This document shows positions 32,541 to 40,800 of a DNA stretch of 64,000 nucleotides, in pieces. The notes under the pieces are model-generated. The model saw nothing but the letters and a program-made list of their open reading frames with translations, was not told the DNA's origin and searched no databases. A program made the translations under genes and the position numbers. The DNA is from Clostridiaceae bacterium. GTDB lineage: Bacteria; Bacillota; Clostridia; Oscillospirales; Butyricicoccaceae. Every line of letters begins with the position of its first letter. Position 1 is the first letter of the stretch. The DNA lies in the NCBI GenBank assembly GCA_009911355.1, contig QXXE01000012.1, positions 1 to 64,000 on the forward strand. The letters run 5' to 3'.

Positions 32541-33294
32541 CCCACCCAAAGTATGTTGCTTCATGCAGCGGAGGCAAAGACAGCGTAGCGACGCTCCTGC
32601 TGGCTGCACAGCACAATGAGCCGCTTGACGAGGCGGTTTTCAGCGAGGTCATGTTCGACAAAGACACAAGCGGCGAAGTCCCGGAACACCGGGACTTCAT
32701 TTATGACCGACTCAAGCCCTTCTGCGAAAAGGAGCTGGGCATCAAGTTACCATTCTCCACGCGGACAAGACCTACGATGAGGTGTTCCATCATGTCATCA
32801 CCCGCGGACCGCACAAGGGCGAGGTTCGCGGCTTTGCATGGGCTGGTATGTGTGCAGTCAATCGAGATTGCAAAATCCCGCCAGTCCGCAAGTACAATGC
32901 CGCACTCTCACCGGACACTGTGAGCTATGTCGGCATCGCGGAGGATGAACCAAAACGACTTGCGCGTCTGGACGGTGTGAAGAATGTCAGTCTGCTTGCC
33001 AAGCATGGCATGACTGAGGTTGACGCCTACAAGCTCTGTCAGGAACACGGGCTGCTCTCTCCAATCTACGCTCACTGCCGGAGGAACGGCTGCTGGTTCT
33101 GTCCCAACGCCAGTGACTCGGAGCTGCTGCACATGGTCACAAATTATCCGGAGATGTTTGACCGGCTGATTGAATGGGAGAAGGAAGACAACATATTCCA
33201 TCGTCGAATGACACGCAGAGAAACCCCGTCTGAGGTAAAGGCTCGTTTACTGAGCAAATCCCAGACGGGGTTTTCTTCGCCCAAAAGCAAATAA
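32537..33294 (+). pseudogene. PAPS-reductase-like (adenine nucleotide alpha hydrolase) protein, frameshifted
   Basis: The first frame has the PP-loop CSGGKDSVATLLLAA and runs to EKELGIKL; the remainder continues in another frame from VTILHADKTYDEVFHHVITR through KSQTGFSSPKSK (to 33294). One missing G near 32744-32748 (AAGTTACC, expected AAGGTTACC) restores a protein of about 252 residues. C-terminal cysteines in RRNGCWFCPNAS are typical of this family. Family members transfer sulfur or reduce PAPS; in mobile elements related proteins include DndC-type enzymes, but no other dnd gene is present here. Overlaps the topB stop (ATGA). Confidence 0.75.
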
Positions 33295-33310
33295 GAAATG
33301 GAGGTTTGAG

Positions 33311-35200
33311 ATGGCTGAAAACAAAAATGCACAGCAAGTCCGCGAAATCACGGACAAGCTGGAACAGGGCATCAAGGAGCTTTTTGAATCCGAGCGGTTC
33401 AAGGAATATCTCCGCACGATGTCCAAGTTCTACAACTATTCCTTCAACAACACGCTGCTCATTGCGATGCAGAAGCCGGAGGCAACCTATGTTGCCGGTT
33501 ATACCTCGTGGCAGCGCAACTTTGACCGTCAGGTCATGAAGGGCGAAAAGGGCATCAAGATTCTTGCACCCGCGCCGTATAAGGCGCAGGAAGAGCGTGA
33601 GAAGCTTGATCCTCTGACGCAGAAGCCGGTGATCGGCGCAGATGGGAAGGCTGTCACGGAAACGGTTGAGGTCCTGCGTCCCGCCTTCAAGGTGGTAAGT
33701 GTCTTTGATGTTTCCCAGACGGACGGCAAGGAGCTTCCGGACATTATCGTCGATGAGCTGAAAGGCACCGTCGAAAACTACGAGGCGTTCTTCGATGCGC
33801 TCAAGCAGGAATCTCCCGTCCCTATTTCCTTTGAGGATATTCCGGGCGGCGCAAAGGGATTCTTCTCGCCGGTTGAAAGCCGCATTGCCATTCAGGAAGG
33901 CATGAGCGAAATCCAGACGGTCAAGACCGCCATTCACGAGATTGCCCACGCCAAGCTCCACGCCGTCAAGCCGGATGAGAAAGCCGCACCCGAAGACAAG
34001 AAGGATCGGCACACCAAGGAGGTTGAAGCGGAAAGCGTTGCCTACACCGTCTGCCAGCGTTACGGCATTGAAACCTCGGACTACTCCTTTGGCTATATCG
34101 CCGGTTGGTCATCCGGCAAGGAAACCAAGGAACTGAAAAGCTCTCTGGACACCATCCGCAAGACGGCGGCTGAGATGATCGAGGGCATTGACGCCAAGCT
34201 CAAGGTGCTGCTGGCAGAAAAAACGCAGTCCGCAGAGAAGGAAGCCGAAGCTCCCGTAAAGGAAACCGTTCCGGAGGAAAAGCCGGAAGTACCCATTTAC
34301 CGCGAGACGGCGAATTACGCCTATGAAGCCGATGAGCTGGAGTCATATCGTGCTTCTCTCGCTGCAAACGTGGAATGCCGCCGTGCGATTGAGGCGGCAA
34401 TCAGTTCTAACTACGGAGACAACCGGCTGGATGCGGATGCTGCCGTGAAAAGCGTCCTTGAGCAGTTCTCTCCGGAGCGCGTCCGGTATGTCCTCGCAAA
34501 CACCATTCAGCAGAAAGACTTTGACGGGCGCATTCCCCAGCCCCTCAAGGAATGGGCGAAGACCGTTGATGTCTGCCCCGAAAACGCCTCCCGCTTCCTT
34601 GTGGATAAATCCAATCCCGGACTGACGGCACTTTTCGTCGATGTGTTTCGCCAGCAGACCGAAGCTCAAAAGGATGTCACTTCTGAGAAGGCAACGGAAA
34701 GAGACCCGGAGGTCGTTGCATGGGAGAACGATGAGATTACCTCTATTGAGGTAAAAACAGTGGAGGTCAAGTCTCCCTTTGCTCCCTTGCCGGAGGAAGC
34801 AGCGAAAGCACCGAAGGCGCACCGACTGACTGCCGAGGAGAAGGAGATCAAAGCCGCCGTCATGGACACGCTCAAGGGGCAGATTGCCTATCACAACGAC
34901 GGCATGAGGGCAACCTATCGTTCCTCCAATCACTCCTTCAATCTGCTGGCACGGAACGGCGTCAGGATTGAGGGCAACACGGTCACGCAGAACGGTGAGC
35001 CACTGTTCAAAATCCATCGCCGTCATGCGGCGCGGAAAACACAGGGCTGCTATCGTGAGCTGATGCCGACGCTGGAATACGTCAAGCAGGAGCAGAAGCA
35101 GGAAAAGCCCTCTATCCGCGATCAGCTCAAAGCTGCCGCAAAACAGCAACCGGAGAAGAAATCCCCGGTCAAATCCAAAACACACGACATGGAGTTGTGA
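33311..35200 (+). CDS. ArdC-like antirestriction protein fused to DUF3849 region
   Basis: A 629-residue multidomain protein. Residues 1-130 are the ArdC N-terminal single-strand DNA-binding domain (YNYSFNNTLLIAMQKPEATY, VAGYTSWQRNFDRQVMKGEK); a metallopeptidase domain follows with AIHEIAHAKLH near residue 207; then a DUF3849-like part (ANYAYEADELESYRASLAAN) and a C-terminal domain ending in a basic tail (KKSPVKSKTHDMEL). ArdC proteins protect incoming single-stranded DNA from restriction. GAAATGGAGG precedes the start. Confidence 0.85.
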   Translation: MAENKNAQQVREITDKLEQGIKELFESERFKEYLRTMSKFYNYSFNNTLLIAMQKPEATYVAGYTSWQRNFDRQVMKGEKGIKILAPAPYKAQEEREKLDPLTQKPVIGADGKAVTETVEVLRPAFKVVSVFDVSQTDGKELPDIIVDELKGTVENYEAFFDALKQESPVPISFEDIPGGAKGFFSPVESRIAIQEGMSEIQTVKTAIHEIAHAKLHAVKPDEKAAPEDKKDRHTKEVEAESVAYTVCQRYGIETSDYSFGYIAGWSSGKETKELKSSLDTIRKTAAEMIEGIDAKLKVLLAEKTQSAEKEAEAPVKETVPEEKPEVPIYRETANYAYEADELESYRASLAANVECRRAIEAAISSNYGDNRLDADAAVKSVLEQFSPERVRYVLANTIQQKDFDGRIPQPLKEWAKTVDVCPENASRFLVDKSNPGLTALFVDVFRQQTEAQKDVTSEKATERDPEVVAWENDEITSIEVKTVEVKSPFAPLPEEAAKAPKAHRLTAEEKEIKAAVMDTLKGQIAYHNDGMRATYRSSNHSFNLLARNGVRIEGNTVTQNGEPLFKIHRRHAARKTQGCYRELMPTLEYVKQEQKQEKPSIRDQLKAAAKQQPEKKSPVKSKTHDMEL

Positions 35201-35212
35201 GAAAGGAGAAGC

Positions 35213-36406
35213 ATGAAGAAATACACAGATGTTGACATCGTTGCGGAGCTGCAGAAGCTCGTGGACAGTCATGTAGACAGCTACAAGGAAGACTTCGACA
35301 TCGACAAGCGCATCATCCGCCGCGCCGCCGAAAGCCAGAATCCCGAAGACAAAACGCTGATGTGGTTCTGCCGTCCGCATGGAACGCACTGCCTCAATGA
35401 AAATCAGGTCTTTATTCAGGGAACGCGGGATCACAACACCTTCCGTTTCTATGCGGAACAGACCTACGATGAGTGCATTGCCCGCGTCATTATCCCGAAA
35501 GCCATTAAGCGCGGCAAGGTCTTCGGAGATGTCTTTGAGATCAACTACCGGGAACAGGCGGCAAATGTGGCGCAGAACTCGGTTGCGCCGGATCATGACC
35601 GGCTGACCTTTGCGGATGGCTTTGTGCTGGAAGCCCCCTGCCGCAGCAGCTTCGATGCTGCAATGGCTCTGGTCGGTGAGCATGGCGGCGTCAAAACCCA
35701 CCGGACACTCCCGAAGGACGCGGATGCTCTGGTGGAAGTGCTGTCCAAGCAGAAAACCCGCCGTGACAGACTGCCGGAGGCGGAGAGGACAGAGGTGCTT
35801 TCGCCGCTCCCCGTCGCAGAACTCCGCAAATATGAGGCAGTAAAAAAGGCTCATCCGGACGCGCTGGTCTGCTTTGCTCAGAACGGCTATTTTGAGCTGT
35901 ACGGCAAGGACGCGGAAAAAGCCGCGCCCTTGCTCGGCACGAAGATCCTTGAGAAGAAGGTGCGCGGCAAGCCCTCCATGCCGGTGACTGGCTTCCGTGA
36001 AACTGCATGGGTAGCTGCATCAAAGAAGCTCTGGCAGTCCGGAGCGGATGTCTTTCTCAGCAAGGACGGCGAGACCTTCAAGGAACTCAAAGCCGCAGAT
36101 TACATTCCTGTCGGCGCGACGCTGAATGTGGACGGCATCAAGTGCAGAATTGACGCGGTTAATTTTGCCGCTGATGAAGTCCGGCTGACCAACATCGAGG
36201 ACAAGAACCGCCCCATCCGCTTTTCGGAAAGCATCCAGTATGTCCGCTCGTATGTGGAGGATGCCGGTATTGCCGTCTATGACACCGTTCCGAAGAAGTC
36301 CGCTGCCCGTGAATCCATCCGCGATAAGCTGAAATCCGCGCAGAAAGCCCCGCCGCCTCACACGCCGAAGCCGCAGAAAAACAAAGGAAAGGATATGGAA
36401 CTCTGA
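35213..36406 (+). CDS. Hypothetical protein with a MutS domain I-like segment
   Basis: A 397-residue protein. Residues about 220-270 (ALVCFAQNGYFELYGKDAEK, then LLGTKILEKKV and MPVTGF) resemble the mismatch-recognition domain I of MutS, where an aromatic pair contacts DNA. The rest is not recognised. The C-terminal tail KPQKNKGKDMEL resembles those of the ArdC and ArdA proteins beside it (SKTHDMEL, KHKGEIDL), suggesting a shared module. AAAGGAG precedes the ATG. Possible role: DNA binding during transfer or anti-restriction; unproven. Confidence 0.6.
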   Translation: MKKYTDVDIVAELQKLVDSHVDSYKEDFDIDKRIIRRAAESQNPEDKTLMWFCRPHGTHCLNENQVFIQGTRDHNTFRFYAEQTYDECIARVIIPKAIKRGKVFGDVFEINYREQAANVAQNSVAPDHDRLTFADGFVLEAPCRSSFDAAMALVGEHGGVKTHRTLPKDADALVEVLSKQKTRRDRLPEAERTEVLSPLPVAELRKYEAVKKAHPDALVCFAQNGYFELYGKDAEKAAPLLGTKILEKKVRGKPSMPVTGFRETAWVAASKKLWQSGADVFLSKDGETFKELKAADYIPVGATLNVDGIKCRIDAVNFAADEVRLTNIEDKNRPIRFSESIQYVRSYVEDAGIAVYDTVPKKSAARESIRDKLKSAQKAPPPHTPKPQKNKGKDMEL

Positions 36407-36407
36407 T

Positions 36408-36623
36408 ATGAAGAACTTTACCGTGGAAGAAATCAACCTGATGTGCTGCTTCAACACGTCCAGCCGCAAGCGGCTGATCGACGATATGAAGGGCGTCACC
36501 CTGAACGACATGGACGGCGAGATCGCAGAGCTGATGTATAAGACCATCCGGAAGCTCGAAGCCATGACGGACACGGAGTTTGAGGAACTGTATATCATGC
36601 CGGACGGCATGGTGGATGACTGA
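36408..36623 (+). CDS. Transposon-transfer assisting protein (TTRAP)
   Basis: A 71-residue protein: NFTVEEINLMCCFNTSSRKR, LIDDMKGVTLNDMDGEIAEL and LEAMTDTEFEELYI. This matches the transposon-transfer assisting family of clostridial ICEs, reported to be needed for efficient transfer in related elements. It starts 1 bp after the stop of the upstream gene and precedes ardA. Confidence 0.85.
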   Translation: MKNFTVEEINLMCCFNTSSRKRLIDDMKGVTLNDMDGEIAELMYKTIRKLEAMTDTEFEELYIMPDGMVDD

Positions 36624-36636
36624 AAGGAGGATGCCT

Positions 36637-38409
36637 ATGCCCGTATTAGACGGTGATTTTGAAGCCTTCGTCACGAACCTTGGCAAGTACAACGAGGGTA
36701 TGCTGGTCGGTGAGTGGGTGAAGTTCCCGACAACCGAAGAAGAGATGCAGAAGGTCTTTGAGCGCATCGGGATCGGCAAGCAGGATGAGTTCGGTCAGCC
36801 CTACGAAGAGTGGTTTATCACTGACTACGAATGCCCGATCTATGGCGTTCAGAAGATGCTTGGCGAGTACGAGAGCCTTGATAAGCTCAACTACCTTGCC
36901 GCTTTGATTGACGAGCTTTCCCTGAGCGATCAGGAAAAGCTCGTTGCCATTATGGAGGCTGGCTGCGATGAGGTCAGCGACATCGACGATCTCATCAACC
37001 TGACGTTCAATCTGGACTGCTACGACATCATGCCCGGTATCAACGACGAATCCGACCTCGGCTATTATTACGCACACGAAGCTGGTATCTACTCTGAAAA
37101 GGATCTCGGTCCTCTGGCAAACTACATCGACTATGAGCGCTATGGGCGCGATATTGCGATGGATGAGCAGGGACGCTTCACCGATGAGGGCTATGTCCGT
37201 GTCGCAAGCGAAAGGTGGGACAGGCAGTTTGACGGTGAGCTTGATGACATTCCCGATGAATACCGGATTACCGGCTCAGGGGAAGCCGCCGAGCGTGACA
37301 GCACCATCGCCGTTCTCGTCGTTGAGCCGGGAAAGGAGCCTTATGTGAAGGAGATTGACTCGGATCTCAAGTCCTTGCAGCATGAGGTCGGCGGCTGCAT
37401 CGAGGCGATTTATCCCTACGAAGACCCTGTTGCCTTAGTCTGCAACGAGGAAGGCAAGCTGGAAGGTCTGCCCCTGAACCGCGCTCTGCGTGATGAGGAC
37501 GGTGACATCTACGACGTTGTTGCCGGAACATTCATGGTAGTTGGCTTGACGGATGACAGCTTCGGCTCTCTGACCGTAGAGCAAATGCAGAAGTTCTCCG
37601 ACCTCTTCAAAGTTCCGGAGCAGTTTGTTAAGTTGGGCGATAAGATTGTTGCGATCCCCATGATCTCGAAGGAGCAGCAGAAGCAGGAAGCTACCGAGCA
37701 GAAGGACTTTGAGATGAATGCCGACACCTCCGGTCTGGCGGTTGCCGGTCATATCGGAACGTGGCACACCATTGACCAGCACGAAGTCAGCGGTCACAGC
37801 TTTTATCTGATGGAGCATGACACCTACGGCGATGAAGCTGCCTGTATCATTGTCGATGAGCGCGGCAAGCTCGTCCTTGATGATGTCTACAACGGCTTTG
37901 ACGATGACACGCTCCGCCTTCTCGACCTTGAGGTCAAGGAAGTGCCGGAAATGCCCGATCCTGCGCTCTCCGTTCAGGATATGAAGGACTACGGCTACGC
38001 ATGGGCTGGCGTTCTTCCCGTCGGTCAGGAGGTGGCTGAGAAGGCTTTAGAGAAGGGTTGCGAGGTTTACCGCCTCTATTCCGATAACACCGAGGGCTTG
38101 TGCGTAGATGCCAAGGAGATTGCCGATCATGCGGCAAAGGGCGGAATGCTCGGTATCAGCAAGGAAAGTTGGATGGCAGCTCTTGAGAAGGAAAACTACC
38201 TCAAGGCAGCGGAGATGTCTATGGAGGATGACTACGGCATGATTGATGGGATCATCAACAACGGTCCGAAGGAAGATAAGACCGCTGATGCCAAATTTCC
38301 CGAAAAGGGCGAGAAGACCTCCATCATGGATAGGCTCAAGTCTGCAAAGGCTGAGAAGCCGAAGGAGTGCTGCGTTCCGCAGAAGCACAAAGGAGAGATT
38401 GATCTGTGA
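36637..38409 (+). CDS. ardA: ArdA antirestriction protein fused to DUF3846 and further domains
   Basis: A 590-residue protein. Residues 1-165 are ArdA (LGKYNEGMLVGEWVKFPTTE, EWFITDYECPI, YYAHEAG), a DNA mimic that blocks type I enzymes. Residues about 228-340 are DUF3846 (EVGGCIEAIYPYEDPVALVC). The next part, with HSFYLMEHDTYGDEAACIIV, resembles the LPD28/DUF4316 type, and a basic tail ends it. GAAAGGAGG favours ATG at 36637 over 36631. It is notable beside two type I RM loci, which ArdA would target. Confidence 0.85.
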   Translation: MPVLDGDFEAFVTNLGKYNEGMLVGEWVKFPTTEEEMQKVFERIGIGKQDEFGQPYEEWFITDYECPIYGVQKMLGEYESLDKLNYLAALIDELSLSDQEKLVAIMEAGCDEVSDIDDLINLTFNLDCYDIMPGINDESDLGYYYAHEAGIYSEKDLGPLANYIDYERYGRDIAMDEQGRFTDEGYVRVASERWDRQFDGELDDIPDEYRITGSGEAAERDSTIAVLVVEPGKEPYVKEIDSDLKSLQHEVGGCIEAIYPYEDPVALVCNEEGKLEGLPLNRALRDEDGDIYDVVAGTFMVVGLTDDSFGSLTVEQMQKFSDLFKVPEQFVKLGDKIVAIPMISKEQQKQEATEQKDFEMNADTSGLAVAGHIGTWHTIDQHEVSGHSFYLMEHDTYGDEAACIIVDERGKLVLDDVYNGFDDDTLRLLDLEVKEVPEMPDPALSVQDMKDYGYAWAGVLPVGQEVAEKALEKGCEVYRLYSDNTEGLCVDAKEIADHAAKGGMLGISKESWMAALEKENYLKAAEMSMEDDYGMIDGIINNGPKEDKTADAKFPEKGEKTSIMDRLKSAKAEKPKECCVPQKHKGEIDL

Positions 38410-38627
38410 GCAGAAGTCAGAAATGGCGGCAGGAGTGGTCGTTCTTCATAGGAGACAGCGGACGCCGGAAGTATAACCGCTTCTGCGTCCGCTGCGTCCA
38501 TAGCTGCAAGCAGAGCTTCCGTGCGGATCTCATCGCCTGTCCGCACTTCTCCCGCAAGGCATCGCGGTGTAGACAGTTAGGGGTCGAAAAAGTCTGTGAT
38601 TGCAAGCCTCAGAGCGACGAGGAATGA
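38406..38627 (+). CDS. Small cysteine-rich hypothetical protein
   Basis: A 73-residue protein, GTG start overlapping the ardA stop (GTGA). It has cysteines in FCVRCVHSCKQSFRADLIAC and in CDCKP, a pattern that could bind zinc, and a basic overall charge. No family recognised. It is probably the last gene of the long plus-strand transfer operon, because a strong terminator follows 100 bp later. Confidence 0.55.
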   Translation: MSRSQKWRQEWSFFIGDSGRRKYNRFCVRCVHSCKQSFRADLIACPHFSRKASRCRQLGVEKVCDCKPQSDEE

Positions 38628-38726
38628 CCGCCCAGTGTGATTATATTCCCCGCACAGTTCCAGCAATAGAGCGAGAATAAGTGTCGATTTCGGCACTTGT
38701 TTGAATGCCCGGAAAACGAACCAAAA

Positions 38727-38772
38727 GCCTCTGTCGATGCCCAGTTTGGGTGTCGGCAGAGGCTCTTTTTTT
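38727..38772 (+). terminator. Terminator at the end of the transfer operon
   Basis: GCCTCTGTCGATGCCCA pairs with TGGGTGTCGGCAGAGGC (G-T wobbles only), followed by TCTTTTTTT. The stem is symmetric enough to serve the convergent XRE gene as well. Confidence 0.9.
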
Positions 38773-38780
38773 ATGACATA

Positions 38781-39110
38781 TTATGACATATTCAAAATAG
38801 CGGACAGCAGCTCTTGAACCTGTTGCCGGTATTCCGGCTTTATATCCGAAATACGTCTGGCAAGCGCAAGGGCTTCCGCTTCTGGCTCATCGGTCCCAAA
38901 GATAATTCGGTCCGCACTGACGCCCAGCAAACGGCAAAGACGCTGCAAGGCTTCAAGAGAAATACCGGAAGCACCACGCTCAATAGCGCTCAGGTGATTC
39001 GGCGTCATGCCAAGCATTTCTGAGAGCGTGTCCTGCGTATAGCCCGCCTGTTCTCTTGCCACTTGAATATTGCCGCCGATTTCAATATTGATGTCCTTCT
39101 TCTCTCGCAT
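38781..39110 (-). CDS. XRE-family transcriptional regulator
   Basis: A 109-residue repressor-like protein. The HTH is ARNEQAGYTQ-type: VAREQAGYTQDTLSEMLGMT, then PNHLSAIERGASGISLEALQ, and the C-terminal helices follow. The start is ATG at 39110 because the upstream extension lacks a ribosome binding site. It is divergent from the SLOG gene, with palindromes in between, so it probably regulates itself and that gene, perhaps the ICE lifestyle. Confidence 0.85.
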   Translation of the reverse strand: MREKKDINIEIGGNIQVAREQAGYTQDTLSEMLGMTPNHLSAIERGASGISLEALQRLCRLLGVSADRIIFGTDEPEAEALALARRISDIKPEYRQQVQELLSAILNMS

Positions 39111-39141
39111 AGCCTCACCACCTTTGCATTTAGTGTACCTA

Positions 39142-39171
39142 ACGGCGGTGTCATTATCCACGGCACGCCGT
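39142..39171. promoter_or_regulatory. Second inverted repeat in the XRE/SLOG intergenic region
   Basis: ACGGCG (39142-39147) and CGCCGT (39166-39171) are exact inverts 18 bp apart, next to the stronger palindrome at 39170-39190. Confidence 0.35.
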
Positions 39172-39190
39172 CGTTAATTTTACTAACGAC
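39170..39190. promoter_or_regulatory. Palindromic operator candidate for the XRE regulator
   Basis: GTCGTTA (39170-39176) and TAACGAC (39184-39190) are perfect inverts around ATTTTAC. It ends 6 bp before the -35 box of the SLOG promoter. Confidence 0.6.
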
Positions 39191-39196
39191 AATGCG

Positions 39197-39225
39197 TTGA
39201 CTGTCCGTGATGAGGGTGATAGAAT
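39197..39225 (+). promoter_or_regulatory. Sigma-70 promoter of the SLOG gene
   Basis: TTGACT (39197-39202) and TAGAAT (39220-39225) with a 17-bp spacer, 36 bp before the ATG at 39262. Confidence 0.75.
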
Positions 39226-39261
39226 GGAGTTACCTACCAAAAGAGTGAAAGAAGGGGTGTC

Positions 39262-39837
39262 ATGTCGCGCATTATTGAGTTTAGAAAGTCTGCTCAAAAA
39301 GCTGAAAAGCAATCCGTTCAAGGCAAGACTTGTGCGTTTACCGGTCATAGACCGCAGAGTCTTCCGTTCGGCTTTGATGAATCCGATAAGCGTTGTACTT
39401 CTTTGAAATCTGTTATGCGGGATCAGATTGTAGCACTCATCGAGAACGAGGGCGTCACGCATTTTATTACCGGCATGGCTCTTGGCGTCGATATGTACGC
39501 TGCGGAAATTGTACTCGATTTGAAATCAAAATACCCTCACATTACTCTGGAAAGTGCAATCCCTTGTGAGACACAAGCGATCAAATGGTCTGTGGCTTCA
39601 CGGGAACGGTATTATAATATCGCGGCAAAGTGTGACAAGGAGACCATGCTGCAACGGGAGTACACGCCGGACTGCATGGACAAGAGAAATCGGTACATGG
39701 TAGATCACGCCGATTATATTCTCGCAGTATGGAATGGATGCCCCAGCGGTACCGGGAACACCGTGAGATATGCCCACAAAAAGGGCAAATCTATCATCGT
39801 TATCAATCCGGTTTCCCTTGATGTCACGCGGGAATAA
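39262..39837 (+). CDS. SLOG-family protein (DUF1273/YpsA-like)
   Basis: A 191-residue protein with the Rossmann-like SLOG fold: CAFTGHRPQSLPFG at the nucleotide-binding start, THFITGMALGVDMYAAEIVL as the second conserved strand-loop-helix, and AVWNGCPSGTGNTVRYAHKK near the end. SLOG proteins bind or process nucleotide-derived ligands and occur in mobile-element conflict systems; the ligand here is unknown. GAAGGGGTGTC precedes the ATG. It has its own promoter under probable XRE control. Confidence 0.8.
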   Translation: MSRIIEFRKSAQKAEKQSVQGKTCAFTGHRPQSLPFGFDESDKRCTSLKSVMRDQIVALIENEGVTHFITGMALGVDMYAAEIVLDLKSKYPHITLESAIPCETQAIKWSVASRERYYNIAAKCDKETMLQREYTPDCMDKRNRYMVDHADYILAVWNGCPSGTGNTVRYAHKKGKSIIVINPVSLDVTRE

Positions 39838-39857
39838 GGCAAAAAACCCACTCCTGA

Positions 39858-40019
39858 ATTAAGAGTTGTGAAAACCGTGAAGTATTTCCCGATAGTGAAT
39901 ACACATTGCACTACTCGGTGATTATTGGAAACGTGTACGGCGTATGCTGCCCAGTGAACATCTCCACGGAACACATCGAATTTTCACGGCTTCGTAAAAC
40001 GGAAAGTGTCACCTTATGA
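39858..40019 (+). pseudogene. Possible gene remnant after the SLOG gene
   Basis: A frame of about 54 codons, open from 39858 to a TGA at 40017-40019, reads protein-like sequence (TLHYSVIIGNVYGVCCPVNI) but has no ATG/GTG start with a ribosome binding site. It may be the tail of a deleted gene or chance. The rest of 39838-40113 holds only the terminator. Confidence 0.25.
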
Positions 40020-40064
40020 ACAGTCCCTTGCCGAGAGAAAAATAAATCGCTGGAAACGGGAACA

Positions 40065-40106
40065 CCCCCGGCACTGTGCGTCTGGCACAGTGTCGGGGGC
40101 GTTTTT
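40065..40106 (+). terminator. Intrinsic terminator
   Basis: CCCCCGGCACTGTGC pairs with GCACAGTGTCGGGGG around a 5-nt loop, followed by CGTTTTT. It ends plus-strand transcription from the SLOG gene and may also serve the converging minus-strand operon. Confidence 0.85.
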
Positions 40107-40113
40107 CCGTGTC

Positions 40114-40725
40114 TTAGTTATGAGCCAGTTCATTTAGGAGCAGCTTTCGATAGTCCACATCCAAGACGCAGCGATGGAAGTCCATCAGACGGTGTTCGTC
40201 GAACAGCTTTTCACAGAGCTTGGTCAGCGGATGATTCATCAGCTTTGCAGAAATGCCAGTCTCGTTGAAAAACCTTGCCCATGTGAAGACCTCTTCTAAA
40301 TCCTCCTGCCCAAGCGTGGCAGGAATGATGGCGTTGCAGAGGCGGACAATGGGGCTGTCCGCAAATCGCTCTGCCACTTCCCCCGGTGTGCATTCATAGC
40401 GGTCACAGTCAAAGGAAAGCGCATCCTCAATTTTAAGATAATTTTCGGTTTCATCCCGCGTTAAGGTTATGTTGTAGTCTCCCATACCGGACGGCACATC
40501 AATATTCTCCATGACATCAAGCTCGAAACGGGAGCCGCCGATGATCGCTTCAAAGGAGAAGGACTGACAGATTACTGCTGGGTTTTTGTCTATCTTGTCC
40601 TCATTCAGAAATGACAGCGGATTATACTCCGTCAGTTCCCAGCCGATTTTACCTCTCTCTGTTTGCTCGGCAATCTGCTGGATCAGATGTTGTTCTTCTT
40701 CGTGCAGATTTTCATTGTACAACAT
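40114..40725 (-). CDS. Hypothetical protein
   Basis: A 203-residue acidic soluble protein with no recognised domain. The N-terminal part is helical (HEEEQHLIQQIAEQTERGK) and then DVMENIDVPSGMGDYNITLT suggests beta structure. It is the last gene of the minus-strand run after the DinG-type helicase, 75 bp downstream, with a TACGGAGGTG-type site (complement near 40730). Its context is the accessory/defence arm of the ICE. Confidence 0.55.
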   Translation of the reverse strand: MLYNENLHEEEQHLIQQIAEQTERGKIGWELTEYNPLSFLNEDKIDKNPAVICQSFSFEAIIGGSRFELDVMENIDVPSGMGDYNITLTRDETENYLKIEDALSFDCDRYECTPGEVAERFADSPIVRLCNAIIPATLGQEDLEEVFTWARFFNETGISAKLMNHPLTKLCEKLFDEHRLMDFHRCVLDVDYRKLLLNELAHN

Positions 40726-40800
40726 GATACACCTCCGTTTTCTGATTGTCGTTTTTTGGGGGGCTGCTCTATGTTTCCGAAGAGACTGCCGTTTGTATCA

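Noticed and set aside
32537-33294. A dnd/phosphorothioate modification system
   Set aside because: Only one PP-loop protein is present; no DndA, B, D, E or restriction partners are found.
38771-38790. Tandem duplication of TTATGACATA
   Set aside because: A two-copy 10-bp repeat over the stop of the XRE gene; too short to support a function.
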